Source of the DNA: Lachnospiraceae bacterium
GTDB lineage: Bacteria > Bacillota > Clostridia > Lachnospirales > Lachnospiraceae
Assembly (NCBI GenBank): GCA_017442585.1
Contig: JAFRZM010000017.1
Span: 1 to 41,392 of the forward strand
DNA: 41,392 bases
Direction: 5' to 3'
Both the position numbers and the translations under genes were made by a program. Positions 1 to 7,486 of the stretch are shown here, in pieces (positions within the stretch are counted from its first letter, which is position 1; each line of letters starts with the position of its first letter). Below the pieces are notes generated by a model that was not told where the DNA came from, did not search any database, and saw nothing but the letters and a program-made list of their open reading frames with translations.

Positions 1-318
1 TACGCCAACCGGATAGCGTGTTTAAGTCCCCTGTGAATTTGCACTGCTCTCAAACACGGCTTCCACCCCCTGCAACGGTTGACAGTTTAAGTCCCCTGTG
101 AATTTGCACTGCTCTCAAACTCATCCGATGGACTAAACGCGGACGGCATAGTTTAAGTCCCCTGTGAATTTGCACTGCTCTCAAACTTTACGACGACCGC
201 CTTGTGATCACGCTCAGTTTAAGTCCCCTGTGAATTTGCACTGCTCTCAAACCTTAATCTCGTCTCTGCTATTGCGATCTCGGTTTAAGTCCCCTGTGAA
301 TTTGCACTGCTCTCAAAC
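1..318 (-). CRISPR. Type II-A CRISPR array, 5 repeats, truncated by the window's left edge
   Basis: Five identical 36-bp repeats are seen at 20-55, 85-120, 151-186, 217-252 and 283-318. In crRNA sense (minus strand) the repeat begins GTTTGAGAGC and ends GGGGACTTAAAC, the usual start and AAAC end of type II-A repeats. Spacers are 30 bp (121-150, 187-216, 253-282), with one of 29 bp (56-84); bases 1-19 are part of another spacer, so the array continues to the left. Transcription is judged to be on the minus strand because the cas operon, the leader and the repeat polarity all point that way. The newest spacer should therefore be 253-282. No spacer matches another part of the window by eye. Confidence 0.98.
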
Positions 319-454
319 CTCAAATTATAATATAGGCCTACACCCATAAACGACCTGCAATCGCCATAATTCTGGGTTTTTCACAGCGGACTGTCACAAA
401 CTCATTATATCACAAATATCAAAAGCACAAAACTTCAGCAAATATATACATATC
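319..454 (-). promoter_or_regulatory. CRISPR leader with pre-crRNA promoter
   Basis: This AT-rich stretch lies between the csn2 stop and the leader-proximal repeat and has no open reading frame. Read on the minus strand it ends directly at the first repeat with ATTTGAG (319-325), the same heptamer known as the leader-anchoring sequence that guides Cas1-Cas2 integration in one group of type II-A systems. An extended -10 (TGATATAAT, 404-412) with a weak -35 (TTTTGT, 427-432, 17-bp spacing) could drive pre-crRNA, leaving about 79 nt of leader RNA. A segment at 380-394 resembles the repeat in inverted orientation. The promoter is inferred from sequence only. Confidence 0.7.
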
Positions 455-1123
455 TTACGAAATCTCGCACAAATCCGAGTCCACAATGTATCGTTCTTCC
501 ATTTCTGACAGTTCGTATTCCTTGCCATCTATCAATAGAACGTTATACCTATGTGCAACCACCTCCTTTAGGAATTCTTCAATCTCACCACTATCCATAT
601 ACGAATGAATATTTAAAAGAACAAAAACTTTATCAGTTTCATACCTTTTAACCAACTCAAAATAATCCAATAATTTTTCCGATAAACGTTCATAATCATC
701 TGAAAACTTTACTCCCGCTGCTTTTAAAAGTGCATCCACATTTATTTGGGCAATCTCAATATTTCCAGGCATCTCAAAAGCAAGTGCATTGCAATACTGC
801 TCTATTCCGCCCATCAATTCCATTGTTTTAACGTAATTATAATCATTTACCGCAATCTTTGACATCTCAGCAATTGCCTTATTAATAAGCGTCTTTCTAT
901 TAATGTCAAACGGAATAAACTGTGCTATTAACTCTAGTGCTTTTCCAGTTTCAAGCACCTTATCATCTTTTGATACTACGCAATTTCCTTGATTTCCTTC
1001 TAATTGCCACTCGATATCAGAAATAATTTTACAAAACAATTTAGGATTCTCAATTATCAAGGATTGAACCTTATCTTCACAGCATTCAAAGCATCTATTT
1101 ATACCCGGCAATACAACTTTCAT
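455..1123 (-). CDS. csn2: Csn2, type II-A spacer-acquisition protein
   Basis: The 222-residue product matches the short canonical Csn2 form (about 220 residues), a ring-shaped tetramer that slides on double-stranded DNA ends and helps Cas1-Cas2-Cas9 acquire spacers. The start (MKVVLPGINRCFE), the alpha/beta pattern and the late VFVLLNIHSYMD segment fit the family. Position supports it: last gene of the operon, next to the leader, with its ATG overlapping the cas2 stop by 4 bp (ATGA), so the two are probably translationally coupled. Csn2 is the marker that makes this subtype II-A; no cas4 is present. Sequence conservation in Csn2 is low, so the call rests partly on context. Confidence 0.9.
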   Translation of the reverse strand: MKVVLPGINRCFECCEDKVQSLIIENPKLFCKIISDIEWQLEGNQGNCVVSKDDKVLETGKALELIAQFIPFDINRKTLINKAIAEMSKIAVNDYNYVKTMELMGGIEQYCNALAFEMPGNIEIAQINVDALLKAAGVKFSDDYERLSEKLLDYFELVKRYETDKVFVLLNIHSYMDSGEIEEFLKEVVAHRYNVLLIDGKEYELSEMEERYIVDSDLCEIS

Positions 1124-1443
1124 AATACAATAAGCCTTTCCTCAGAATCTATAATATCGCTTGTATTCTTTCCTACAACATAATCCATCTTCACAAATTG
1201 TTTTTCTGTTACAGACAAAATTTGAACCAATCCCTCCGGCGGCTTATTATCATAAATAACCTTTCTCGCAGATGATTCCATAGTCGGGCTCGTCATCATT
1301 TTACAATATACCGACTCCTGCAACATAATAAATCCATTTTTGATTAAAGCTTTACGAAACAGTCTATAATTCCTTAATCCTTCAGCCGTCGTAACCGGAA
1401 GATCAAAAAACACCATTAACCTCATAAATCTAAACCCTGCCAT
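1120..1443 (-). CDS. cas2: Cas2 adaptation protein
   Basis: The 107-residue protein has the Cas2 ferredoxin-like fold signature: a first strand RLMVFFDLPV carrying the conserved aspartate, followed by a helix with NYRLFRKALIKNGF and a hydrophobic strand MLQESVYCKM. Cas2 forms the central dimer of the Cas1-Cas2 integrase that inserts spacers at the leader-repeat junction. Its start lies one base after the cas1 stop and its end overlaps the csn2 start by 4 bp. Length and position are standard for type II-A. Confidence 0.95.
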   Translation of the reverse strand: MAGFRFMRLMVFFDLPVTTAEGLRNYRLFRKALIKNGFIMLQESVYCKMMTSPTMESSARKVIYDNKPPEGLVQILSVTEKQFVKMDYVVGKNTSDIIDSEERLIVL

Positions 1444-1444
1444 T

Positions 1445-2323
1445 TCATCCCTCTAGGCTATAAAACTTAATCTCCGACGAATCATTATCATTTATCGCAT
1501 CTAATACACTTTTAGTATAAATGCGCATTGCATCTGGTAAAAGTTGACTTTGTCCATCTATCAACACACGCTTATCAAGAAGATTCCAAATTTGATGTTT
1601 TTCATCTTTTTCGAATTTTTCCGGTTTCATCTCATAAACATATCTATCCACCAATATTCGAAAAGGTTCCATAAAGTCACACGCAAGATTAAAATGATTA
1701 AACATATTATCGTGAAAAATCCCTAATTGCGTAAGATATCCATTAGCGGATATTTCTCTATTAAAAGACGAAAGAATCAAACTATAGCCATAATTTAAAG
1801 CGGCGTTTATAGGTATTTCCGCACTTCGTGTAAAATCTAGTCCAAAAAGAGCATTAAAGTATACTTTTGCCGCATGTCCTTCCCTATTTGTCACATCTCC
1901 GTAATCAACCTGATCTAAGTATTCAAAAAGCATATCAGCCTGCTCCGTTTTACCTAGTTCAAATAAAAAATCCGCCTGTTTTCTAATCTTTTCGCTTACG
2001 ATATCGCGCCATATAACTGCTTTTACAGCATCATTCCATGCAAATTGAGTTCGTATCTTAGATGAACTATCGTGACTTCCATGATGCGGTATTAACTCTG
2101 AAACAGGATTTCTCTTCGAATCACAAAAAATAACTTTAATTTTCTTTTCCATTGCAGCCTCAATCAAGAATCCGGTCAATGAAACTGCCGGATTCTCGAT
2201 TAATAATACTGCTATCTCATCCATCAAAACTCGCTTGGTTTCGCTATCATTTCTTACGACAAGATATCCCATCTTATAATCGAGTTTTGATTGATTACTT
2301 ATTATTACCGTTCTCCAACTCAT
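1445..2323 (-). CDS. cas1: Cas1 integrase
   Basis: The 292-residue protein has the expected type II Cas1 length. The metal-binding triad can be placed at E148 (NREGHAAKVYF), H204 (GIFHDN) and E219 (DFMEPFR), each one residue before the S. pyogenes Cas1 equivalents as I recall them. Cas1 carries out the transesterifications that join new spacers to the array. Its ATG overlaps the end of cas9 by 4 bp (ATGA), so it probably depends on cas9 translation. The N-terminal beta domain and C-terminal helical domain look intact, with no frameshift. Confidence 0.97.
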   Translation of the reverse strand: MSWRTVIISNQSKLDYKMGYLVVRNDSETKRVLMDEIAVLLIENPAVSLTGFLIEAAMEKKIKVIFCDSKRNPVSELIPHHGSHDSSSKIRTQFAWNDAVKAVIWRDIVSEKIRKQADFLFELGKTEQADMLFEYLDQVDYGDVTNREGHAAKVYFNALFGLDFTRSAEIPINAALNYGYSLILSSFNREISANGYLTQLGIFHDNMFNHFNLACDFMEPFRILVDRYVYEMKPEKFEKDEKHQIWNLLDKRVLIDGQSQLLPDAMRIYTKSVLDAINDNDSSEIKFYSLEG

Positions 2324-5300
2324 AATAATTCAAGCAAATTAACGGACTGCTTCTCCCATAATCCCGATGGTGACTGATCTATTATTCTAACATCAGAATA
2401 ATTCTTCTTCCAATTCGATATCGACGTACTAATTGTCATTGCCGCTGCAGCTTTGTTTCCGCCTATCAAACTCAAATCACTCGCACCTGATACTCTTCCC
2501 AATAATTGAACGATTATCAACAATACCTTTGCCTGCTCAATTTCTGTAAGATTCACAAATTTTTCGCGACCATCTTTCAAAATACCATATGGTGAATTTG
2601 GTCTTTTAGCATAAACCCCTTTTTCAAACTTCTTCATAAGATTATCATAAAGTTGGCAATTATCTAACGCAGTTATCTTATCATACTCGGAATCAAATAT
2701 GTATTTCTTATCATTCTGCATTTTGGTTACAAGATTGTCCAAACGCTTGGTATATCCTTTCCAATAATCATCTAACGATAATTGCATTATTCCCTGTAAT
2801 AATAATATTTTTCCTTTATTTGCCGTACCGGTAATGCAAGCTTTATAACCATCAAATTCAAGAATTGTATTTACCTTCAATGGTCTCATTCCCATTGGAA
2901 AATCCACATCATCTACCTTTTTACAAAGAATATATTGTAATCGTTTAATTGCATACTCTTTAGCATAATTTGCGTCTGACAAAAACCTATCTTTACACAT
3001 TAATTCAACCGACAATACTATAATCTCTTCTTTTTTACCAGTTCTGTATTTTGTCGGAATATAAAAGGCGACACCTGGTTTATTAAAGCCACCATATCTA
3101 GTCGTATCTAATAAAGCAGCATCAGCAACTTTTCTAGGTACGAGATCAATTCCCTTTTTCACAAGCATCTGATCAAATAATCCACCTGTCTTCATGGCGG
3201 AATACTTTGTGAAATGCGCATTATTCTTTTTAGCAGTAAATATAACCTTGCTAAGCATATTTTCACCATCCCATACCGTTTTGTCTCCAATCTTTACAGG
3301 ATATTTAAAAATATTCTCCGTTTTCATACTATACTGCATATCAACATTAAAAAAACTTTTTGAAAACTTCATGTTGTACACATTTCCGGTTACTATATTT
3401 AAATATGCATCAACAGCATGATGAAGATCATTAAAAGTTCTCGATTTATAAATATCATATTGCTGTCTAAAAGAACTTACCAAACCAGCTTTTGAGTATA
3501 CTATTTCTGCCTCAGGATACTTTTCTCCAAGCAATATTCCCAAAGCCTTTGTTGACTGAGATGTTTCAACTATCTGCCTATTAATAAATCCATACTTTTC
3601 TTCATTACTGAACGGAGTCGAACGTGTTAATCGTTTGTATTTTTCCTCTGTAATAGTTCCGGACTTATACCACCAAGCCCAAATATCTTTCATTTTATTT
3701 CTTATTTCGGCGCTAATTGGGTAAACATCTTTCTTTTTACCATTTAACTCCGACAAACACAAAACCTTATTATTATGAATACTATCATCCTTAACATAAG
3801 CCTGCGGATAAATATGATCTATATCGTATTTTTTTGAGCCTTGCATTAATTCTTCCAACTGAATCGGCTCATTAGAATATGCACATCTTCCGAACTGCAT
3901 AAAGTATAAGAATAATCGATCTCCCTGCAATCTATTTGTTGCATATTCACCCATCGCTTCAAGTTGCTTTTTTAACTCTCGAACCTCTTCATTCTTGCAC
4001 GCAGAATAAAGCTCCTGTATCTGTTCGAGCCTCGAATTCGTTCTTTTCCCTTTTTTACTAGTATCTTCGCCCCTTGTCATTTCAATAAATATTTTTTCCG
4101 GTTTACCAAAAGCTTTGCAAACATCATTAACTATATCCATTGTTCTGTATATAGGGCGTCTTACCGCAGTAGAAATGTACATATCGTCAAGTCTGCTCTC
4201 TAATGTCGACTTATGCTCCGTATAATACTCCCTTTGATATTCTTCAATAACTTCTTTAAATTTATATTTATCAGTAGCTATAATCTCCATTAGATTATCA
4301 TTCGTATTCCACATGGCAGATATAATTGTAGTTATCTCACCCGTATCATATGCACCTTCAAGTTCTGTCAAAAATTTACGTGAAAGTCTTCCAAAATCTT
4401 TAAATCTTAAGCTACATAAATATCTCCGATCTTCAGCAGATATATTCGGGTACTCTTTTTCCAACCACTTTGACAATCTACTCTTATTTTCTGCATACGC
4501 CGAACGTTCTATTATACGTTCAGCATCCTTATCAGAAATCTGTCCAGTAGTTAATAATCTACTCAGAGCAATCTTAGAACTTAAAGACGACTTGATTGAA
4601 ACATCAATACCGCTTAACGCATCCTCCTCGCCTTTATTAAGATATCCATTACTTATTAAATACTCTATTATTGCACGTCGCGTAACTTTTCTCTTCTTTT
4701 CAAAAAGATCTGTATATATACCTTGCTTGACTTCTACCGGTATTTTTTCTCCGTTAATTTTGATATTATTGATTTCATTCAATACCATAAACTTCTGATA
4801 GCATAAAGAATCCTTTGGTAATACGTCTTCATCTGGAAGATAAGTACACTTATTTGTCATTCTTTTTATAAAGTTTTCTTCACTTCTATCAAGATCAACC
4901 ATATTCTCAAAATTCCACGGTGTAATCTTTCCAGGTTTTCTTTCTAGCCAAGCCTTATCTGAATGCCTATTTAACGGTCCGACAAAATACGGTATTTTAA
5001 ACTTAAATGTGCTTATAATCTTTTCAGTATTCGTTATTCCATCAGAATCGGTTTCTCCTAAAAAAGCAAGATACTTTTCCGCGTTATTCAAAATTTTTCT
5101 CAGCTCAAATAAATATAGCTGATACGGTATAACTCTATTATCCGTATTTTTCTGCTTTGGCAAAAAGGTATTAAGTGCCAAACGTTCCATCATGTCATCG
5201 AACGATGCTTTATCCTCTTCTTTAACTTTACCTTCAACTTCTTTTAAAATTTTTAATATCTCTTTTGAAAAAACATCTACGGTTGCCTTTTTTACATCCA

Positions 5301-6408
5301 TTGGGTTACCTTTTTCAACATGATATACATATGCCGGATAATTAGGCGCATCCTTCTTTGCATCTCTGAATATTTCCGCATATTTTTTCGGTATATAATC
5401 TTTTACAATTTGTTTTAATAATTCTAGGTCTGCTTTATGTTGTTCATAAATACGGACTTTTGCCTCAGAAATTGTCGTGGCGCCATTTAATATATTATTA
5501 AGTATTGCCCAATCATATAAAGAACGTAATTGCGCAATAAGTTCATAATCATCACCTATAGCCGATGCCAATTCTAGGTGCTTTTCTTCATCCATTCCTA
5601 AAGAAAAAGAGTCAAGTTCTGCATATTCATCCTTTGCAAATAATTCTTTTACTTTACAAGAACCACCCGCAAGCAATTTTATAATACAGTAAAGATTAAA
5701 TGGAAATTCTTCAGTTACATCTTTCTTAGGCTTTTGGCCTTCGAGTAAAACCTCTGCTAATTTTTGTTCCTTAACTCTAATTCCTGTCTTACTTTTCAAA
5801 ACGTTACCAAGTTCAATTAAATCAGGCGTACTCCATGGAATGGTATAACCATTATCCCTAAAATACGCATTTAAGTTCTCATACGTTTCTGTAATATCTG
5901 CAATCTTTGATACATTATCTTCATCAAGATTATCAAGAAAATGTCCCCTATGAGCAACAAGCCACGCGCACGCCAAATAAACCAATCTAACATCATGTGG
6001 CGCAGGATTATTCATTAACTCAACTATAAGATGATGAATTGTTGGATACTCACTGTGATACTGTTTATCTGTATAATTTTTATCATTAAATAGCGTGTAC
6101 TCATCTTCAGCATCTTCTCTATACTTATAGCTTTCCGCTAATCTAAAGAAAAAGCGCTCATCCGTTTTTGCAATCTCTTTTGCAAAAATTTCCTGTAATA
6201 AATTTACTCTTTGCTTTCTTCTTTCCAGTCTTCTTCTTGCGGTTCTAAATCCACGTCTTTCCGCATTTGTCTTACCCGCATCAAATATATGCGATCCCCA
6301 TGCAGACTCTCCATGAAATTTCAGTAAATTATATTTTTTATCTGTAACAGCATATCCAACCGAATCTGTACCTACATCCAATCCAAGATAATATTTTACC
6401 TTTTTCAT
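2320..6408 (-). CDS. cas9: Cas9 RNA-guided endonuclease, type II-A
   Basis: This 1362-residue protein is close in length to S. pyogenes Cas9 (1368). Visible parts are RuvC-I with D11 (LGLDVGTDSVGYA), an arginine-rich bridge helix at about 51-68, a long REC lobe, RuvC-II with E776 (IFIEMTRGED), HNH with H865 (YDIDHIYPQAY), RuvC-III with H997 and D1000 (HHAVDAYLN), and a C-terminal PAM-interacting region. All catalytic residues are present, so it should be an active nuclease. The C-terminal block IIDQSPSGLWEKQSVNL aligns with LIHQSITGLYETRIDL of SpCas9, but the RKR that reads GG in SpCas9 has no arginine counterpart (nearest residues NWKK), so its PAM probably differs. The ribosome binding site is GAGGGTG, 5 bases before the ATG. 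It is the first gene of the cas operon and lies divergent from the tracrRNA. Confidence 0.98.
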   Translation of the reverse strand: MKKVKYYLGLDVGTDSVGYAVTDKKYNLLKFHGESAWGSHIFDAGKTNAERRGFRTARRRLERRKQRVNLLQEIFAKEIAKTDERFFFRLAESYKYREDAEDEYTLFNDKNYTDKQYHSEYPTIHHLIVELMNNPAPHDVRLVYLACAWLVAHRGHFLDNLDEDNVSKIADITETYENLNAYFRDNGYTIPWSTPDLIELGNVLKSKTGIRVKEQKLAEVLLEGQKPKKDVTEEFPFNLYCIIKLLAGGSCKVKELFAKDEYAELDSFSLGMDEEKHLELASAIGDDYELIAQLRSLYDWAILNNILNGATTISEAKVRIYEQHKADLELLKQIVKDYIPKKYAEIFRDAKKDAPNYPAYVYHVEKGNPMDVKKATVDVFSKEILKILKEVEGKVKEEDKASFDDMMERLALNTFLPKQKNTDNRVIPYQLYLFELRKILNNAEKYLAFLGETDSDGITNTEKIISTFKFKIPYFVGPLNRHSDKAWLERKPGKITPWNFENMVDLDRSEENFIKRMTNKCTYLPDEDVLPKDSLCYQKFMVLNEINNIKINGEKIPVEVKQGIYTDLFEKKRKVTRRAIIEYLISNGYLNKGEEDALSGIDVSIKSSLSSKIALSRLLTTGQISDKDAERIIERSAYAENKSRLSKWLEKEYPNISAEDRRYLCSLRFKDFGRLSRKFLTELEGAYDTGEITTIISAMWNTNDNLMEIIATDKYKFKEVIEEYQREYYTEHKSTLESRLDDMYISTAVRRPIYRTMDIVNDVCKAFGKPEKIFIEMTRGEDTSKKGKRTNSRLEQIQELYSACKNEEVRELKKQLEAMGEYATNRLQGDRLFLYFMQFGRCAYSNEPIQLEELMQGSKKYDIDHIYPQAYVKDDSIHNNKVLCLSELNGKKKDVYPISAEIRNKMKDIWAWWYKSGTITEEKYKRLTRSTPFSNEEKYGFINRQIVETSQSTKALGILLGEKYPEAEIVYSKAGLVSSFRQQYDIYKSRTFNDLHHAVDAYLNIVTGNVYNMKFSKSFFNVDMQYSMKTENIFKYPVKIGDKTVWDGENMLSKVIFTAKKNNAHFTKYSAMKTGGLFDQMLVKKGIDLVPRKVADAALLDTTRYGGFNKPGVAFYIPTKYRTGKKEEIIVLSVELMCKDRFLSDANYAKEYAIKRLQYILCKKVDDVDFPMGMRPLKVNTILEFDGYKACITGTANKGKILLLQGIMQLSLDDYWKGYTKRLDNLVTKMQNDKKYIFDSEYDKITALDNCQLYDNLMKKFEKGVYAKRPNSPYGILKDGREKFVNLTEIEQAKVLLIIVQLLGRVSGASDLSLIGGNKAAAAMTISTSISNWKKNYSDVRIIDQSPSGLWEKQSVNLLELL

Positions 6409-6409
6409 A

Positions 6410-6438
6410 TTGACACCCTCACTTTGTTATATTATTAT
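6410..6438 (+). promoter_or_regulatory. tracrRNA promoter
   Basis: TTGACA at 6410-6415 and TATTAT at 6433-6438 with exactly 17 bp between them give a near-consensus sigma-A promoter on the plus strand. It predicts a start near 6445, just before the anti-repeat. The -35 box begins one base beyond the cas9 start codon on the other strand, and the cas9 ribosome binding site lies inside its spacer. On the minus strand a TATAAT (6434-6439) overlaps the tracrRNA -10 and may serve cas9. Confidence 0.75.
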
Positions 6439-6444
6439 ATTAGT

Positions 6445-6561
6445 GAATTCACAGTCCCCTGTGAATTTGTACTGCGAGTTCAAATAAAAGTTAACTCAAT
6501 CCGCCGGTTCATCCGGCTGCACAGTGTGTGCTTAAAGGCTTCGTAAGAAGTCTTTTTTTTT
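6445..6561 (+). ncRNA. tracrRNA with Rho-independent terminator
   Basis: The anti-repeat occupies 6453-6484. Seventeen bases (6453-6469) match the array repeat exactly on the opposite strand, then come one mismatch and ACTGC. The lower stem keeps the SpCas9-like bulge: crRNA GUUUGA-GA-GC faces tracrRNA GC-GAGU-UCAAAU. Downstream are hairpins GCCGG/CCGGC (6503-6517, loop TTCAT), GCACA/TGTGC (6519-6531) and GGCTTC/GAAGTC (6537-6552, loop GTAA), followed by nine Ts, which terminate it. It guides crRNA processing with RNase III and loads Cas9. The 5' end is set by the promoter at 6410-6438. Oddly, its first bases pair with its own anti-repeat (6444-6469). The RNA is predicted from sequence alone. 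Confidence 0.9.
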
Positions 6562-6569
6562 GTCATAAA

Positions 6570-6578
6570 ATTCTACCA
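6570..6578 (-). promoter_or_regulatory. Possible upstream cas9 promoter (extended -10)
   Basis: On the minus strand TGGTAGAAT forms an extended -10 element (TAGAAT at 6570-6575, TG-type extension at 6576-6578), with no good -35. If used, cas9 mRNA would start near 6563 and carry a leader of about 155 nt fully antisense to the tracrRNA. The alternative is the TATAAT at 6434-6439, giving a leader of about 19 nt. Only transcript mapping can decide. Confidence 0.35.
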
Positions 6579-6649
6579 TTGCATTAGTCCAATAATTAGT
6601 ACTTAAATAATGATATAATTATATTTTTAGCGCCATTCTTAAAATTCAT

Positions 6650-7423
6650 CTATATACGTTTATACTTGTCTTTTAATAAAATCGCAACTACGACCATCAC
6701 AATACATATACTTATCCATTGCGATGTTGAAAAGTACAAGAGTTTTCCCCTATATGTGTCACCGCGGAAGAATTCCAATACAAATCTTGCTACGGAATAT
6801 GAAACAAGATATATATAAATATACTTATCTTCCAGCTTATGCAAAAACAGAAAGACTAACAATACTCCAAAAATCACAAAATCTATAACAGCTTCTGCTA
6901 ACTGCACAGGAAAAAGCCCTACACCGTTAGGTGCATATGATGAGCTCACATAATTCACTGCGCATATTCCATCATACTCCATGCCATAACAGCATCCGAC
7001 TATATAACACCCTATTCTTCCGAATCCATGCACAAGTGGCATTACGGGAATCAATATATTAAGCTGCTCTTTTATATCTTTTCCGAAATACTTTGACGCA
7101 ATAACAGTTCCGATAATTGCTCCAAAAAGCCCTCCATAAAATACAAATCCTCCGGTTAGATATGCTATGACTATATCTTTTATCTTATCCGAATTATCTG
7201 CTATCAGCGTTACTATATTCTTACTCTCAATAATAAGATACAATATCTTTGCGCCAAGCATTGCAAAAATGCACGCCCATACGTATATATAAATACTGTC
7301 ATCTATGCTCTTTTTCCTATATTTACAAGCAAAAGCTATATAGAAAAAGCCTGCCGATACGCCAATCAAGCCCATAAGGCCATAAACAGGTATCTGTCTT
7401 CCAAAAATATATAAATAATCCAT
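6650..7423 (-). CDS. lgt: Lgt-like prolipoprotein diacylglyceryl transferase family membrane protein
   Basis: A 257-residue integral membrane protein with about seven hydrophobic segments. It carries the Lgt signature region HGFGRIGCYIVGCCYG and a late RFVLEFFRGD motif. Lgt moves a diacylglyceryl group from phosphatidylglycerol to the lipobox cysteine of prelipoproteins at the membrane. I start at the ATG at 7423 (MDYLYIFGRQIPVYG), not the TTG at 7465, because the longer reading frame runs through a hairpin that looks like the end of the upstream transcript. The signature has GCCYG where classical Lgt has an Asn-x-Glu type sequence, so this may be a paralogue and not the sole housekeeping enzyme. 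Confidence 0.75.
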   Translation of the reverse strand: MDYLYIFGRQIPVYGLMGLIGVSAGFFYIAFACKYRKKSIDDSIYIYVWACIFAMLGAKILYLIIESKNIVTLIADNSDKIKDIVIAYLTGGFVFYGGLFGAIIGTVIASKYFGKDIKEQLNILIPVMPLVHGFGRIGCYIVGCCYGMEYDGICAVNYVSSSYAPNGVGLFPVQLAEAVIDFVIFGVLLVFLFLHKLEDKYIYIYLVSYSVARFVLEFFRGDTYRGKLLYFSTSQWISICIVMVVVAILLKDKYKRI

Positions 7424-7436
7424 TTTCTTATAATAA

Positions 7437-7462
7437 CAAAGGGCGTCAAAGACGCCCTTTAT
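7437..7462 (-). terminator. Inverted repeat downstream of the DUF4190 gene
   Basis: A perfect stem AAAGGGCGTC / GACGCCCTTT with a three-base loop lies between the stop of the DUF4190 gene and the Lgt-like start. The following minus-strand bases (GTTATT) are only moderately T-rich, so it may be a weak terminator that partly separates the two genes. It also argues against the TTG start of the Lgt-like gene. Confidence 0.5.
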
Positions 7463-7486
7463 CAATTCTGTTAAACTGGTTTCAAT

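Noticed and set aside
164-349. Open reading frame with a threefold repeated peptide across the CRISPR array
   Set aside because: It arises only because the 36-bp repeat plus 30-bp spacer is a multiple of three; it has no ribosome binding site and lies on the strand opposite to the array's transcription.
4313-4798. 161-codon open frame on the plus strand inside cas9, considered as a possible anti-CRISPR or overlapping gene
   Set aside because: No ribosome binding site or promoter is seen, and the composition is that of an antisense shadow of cas9.
6445-6561. tracrRNA as a long-form, self-targeting repressor of the cas9 promoter, as in S. pyogenes
   Set aside because: Only about 8 bases precede the anti-repeat from the predicted start, too few for a guide segment. 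A further-upstream start would be needed and no such promoter is seen.
7424-7465. TTG start extending the Lgt-like protein by 14 residues
   Set aside because: The extra codons are a terminator-like inverted repeat, and an ATG follows at the conserved N terminus of the family.
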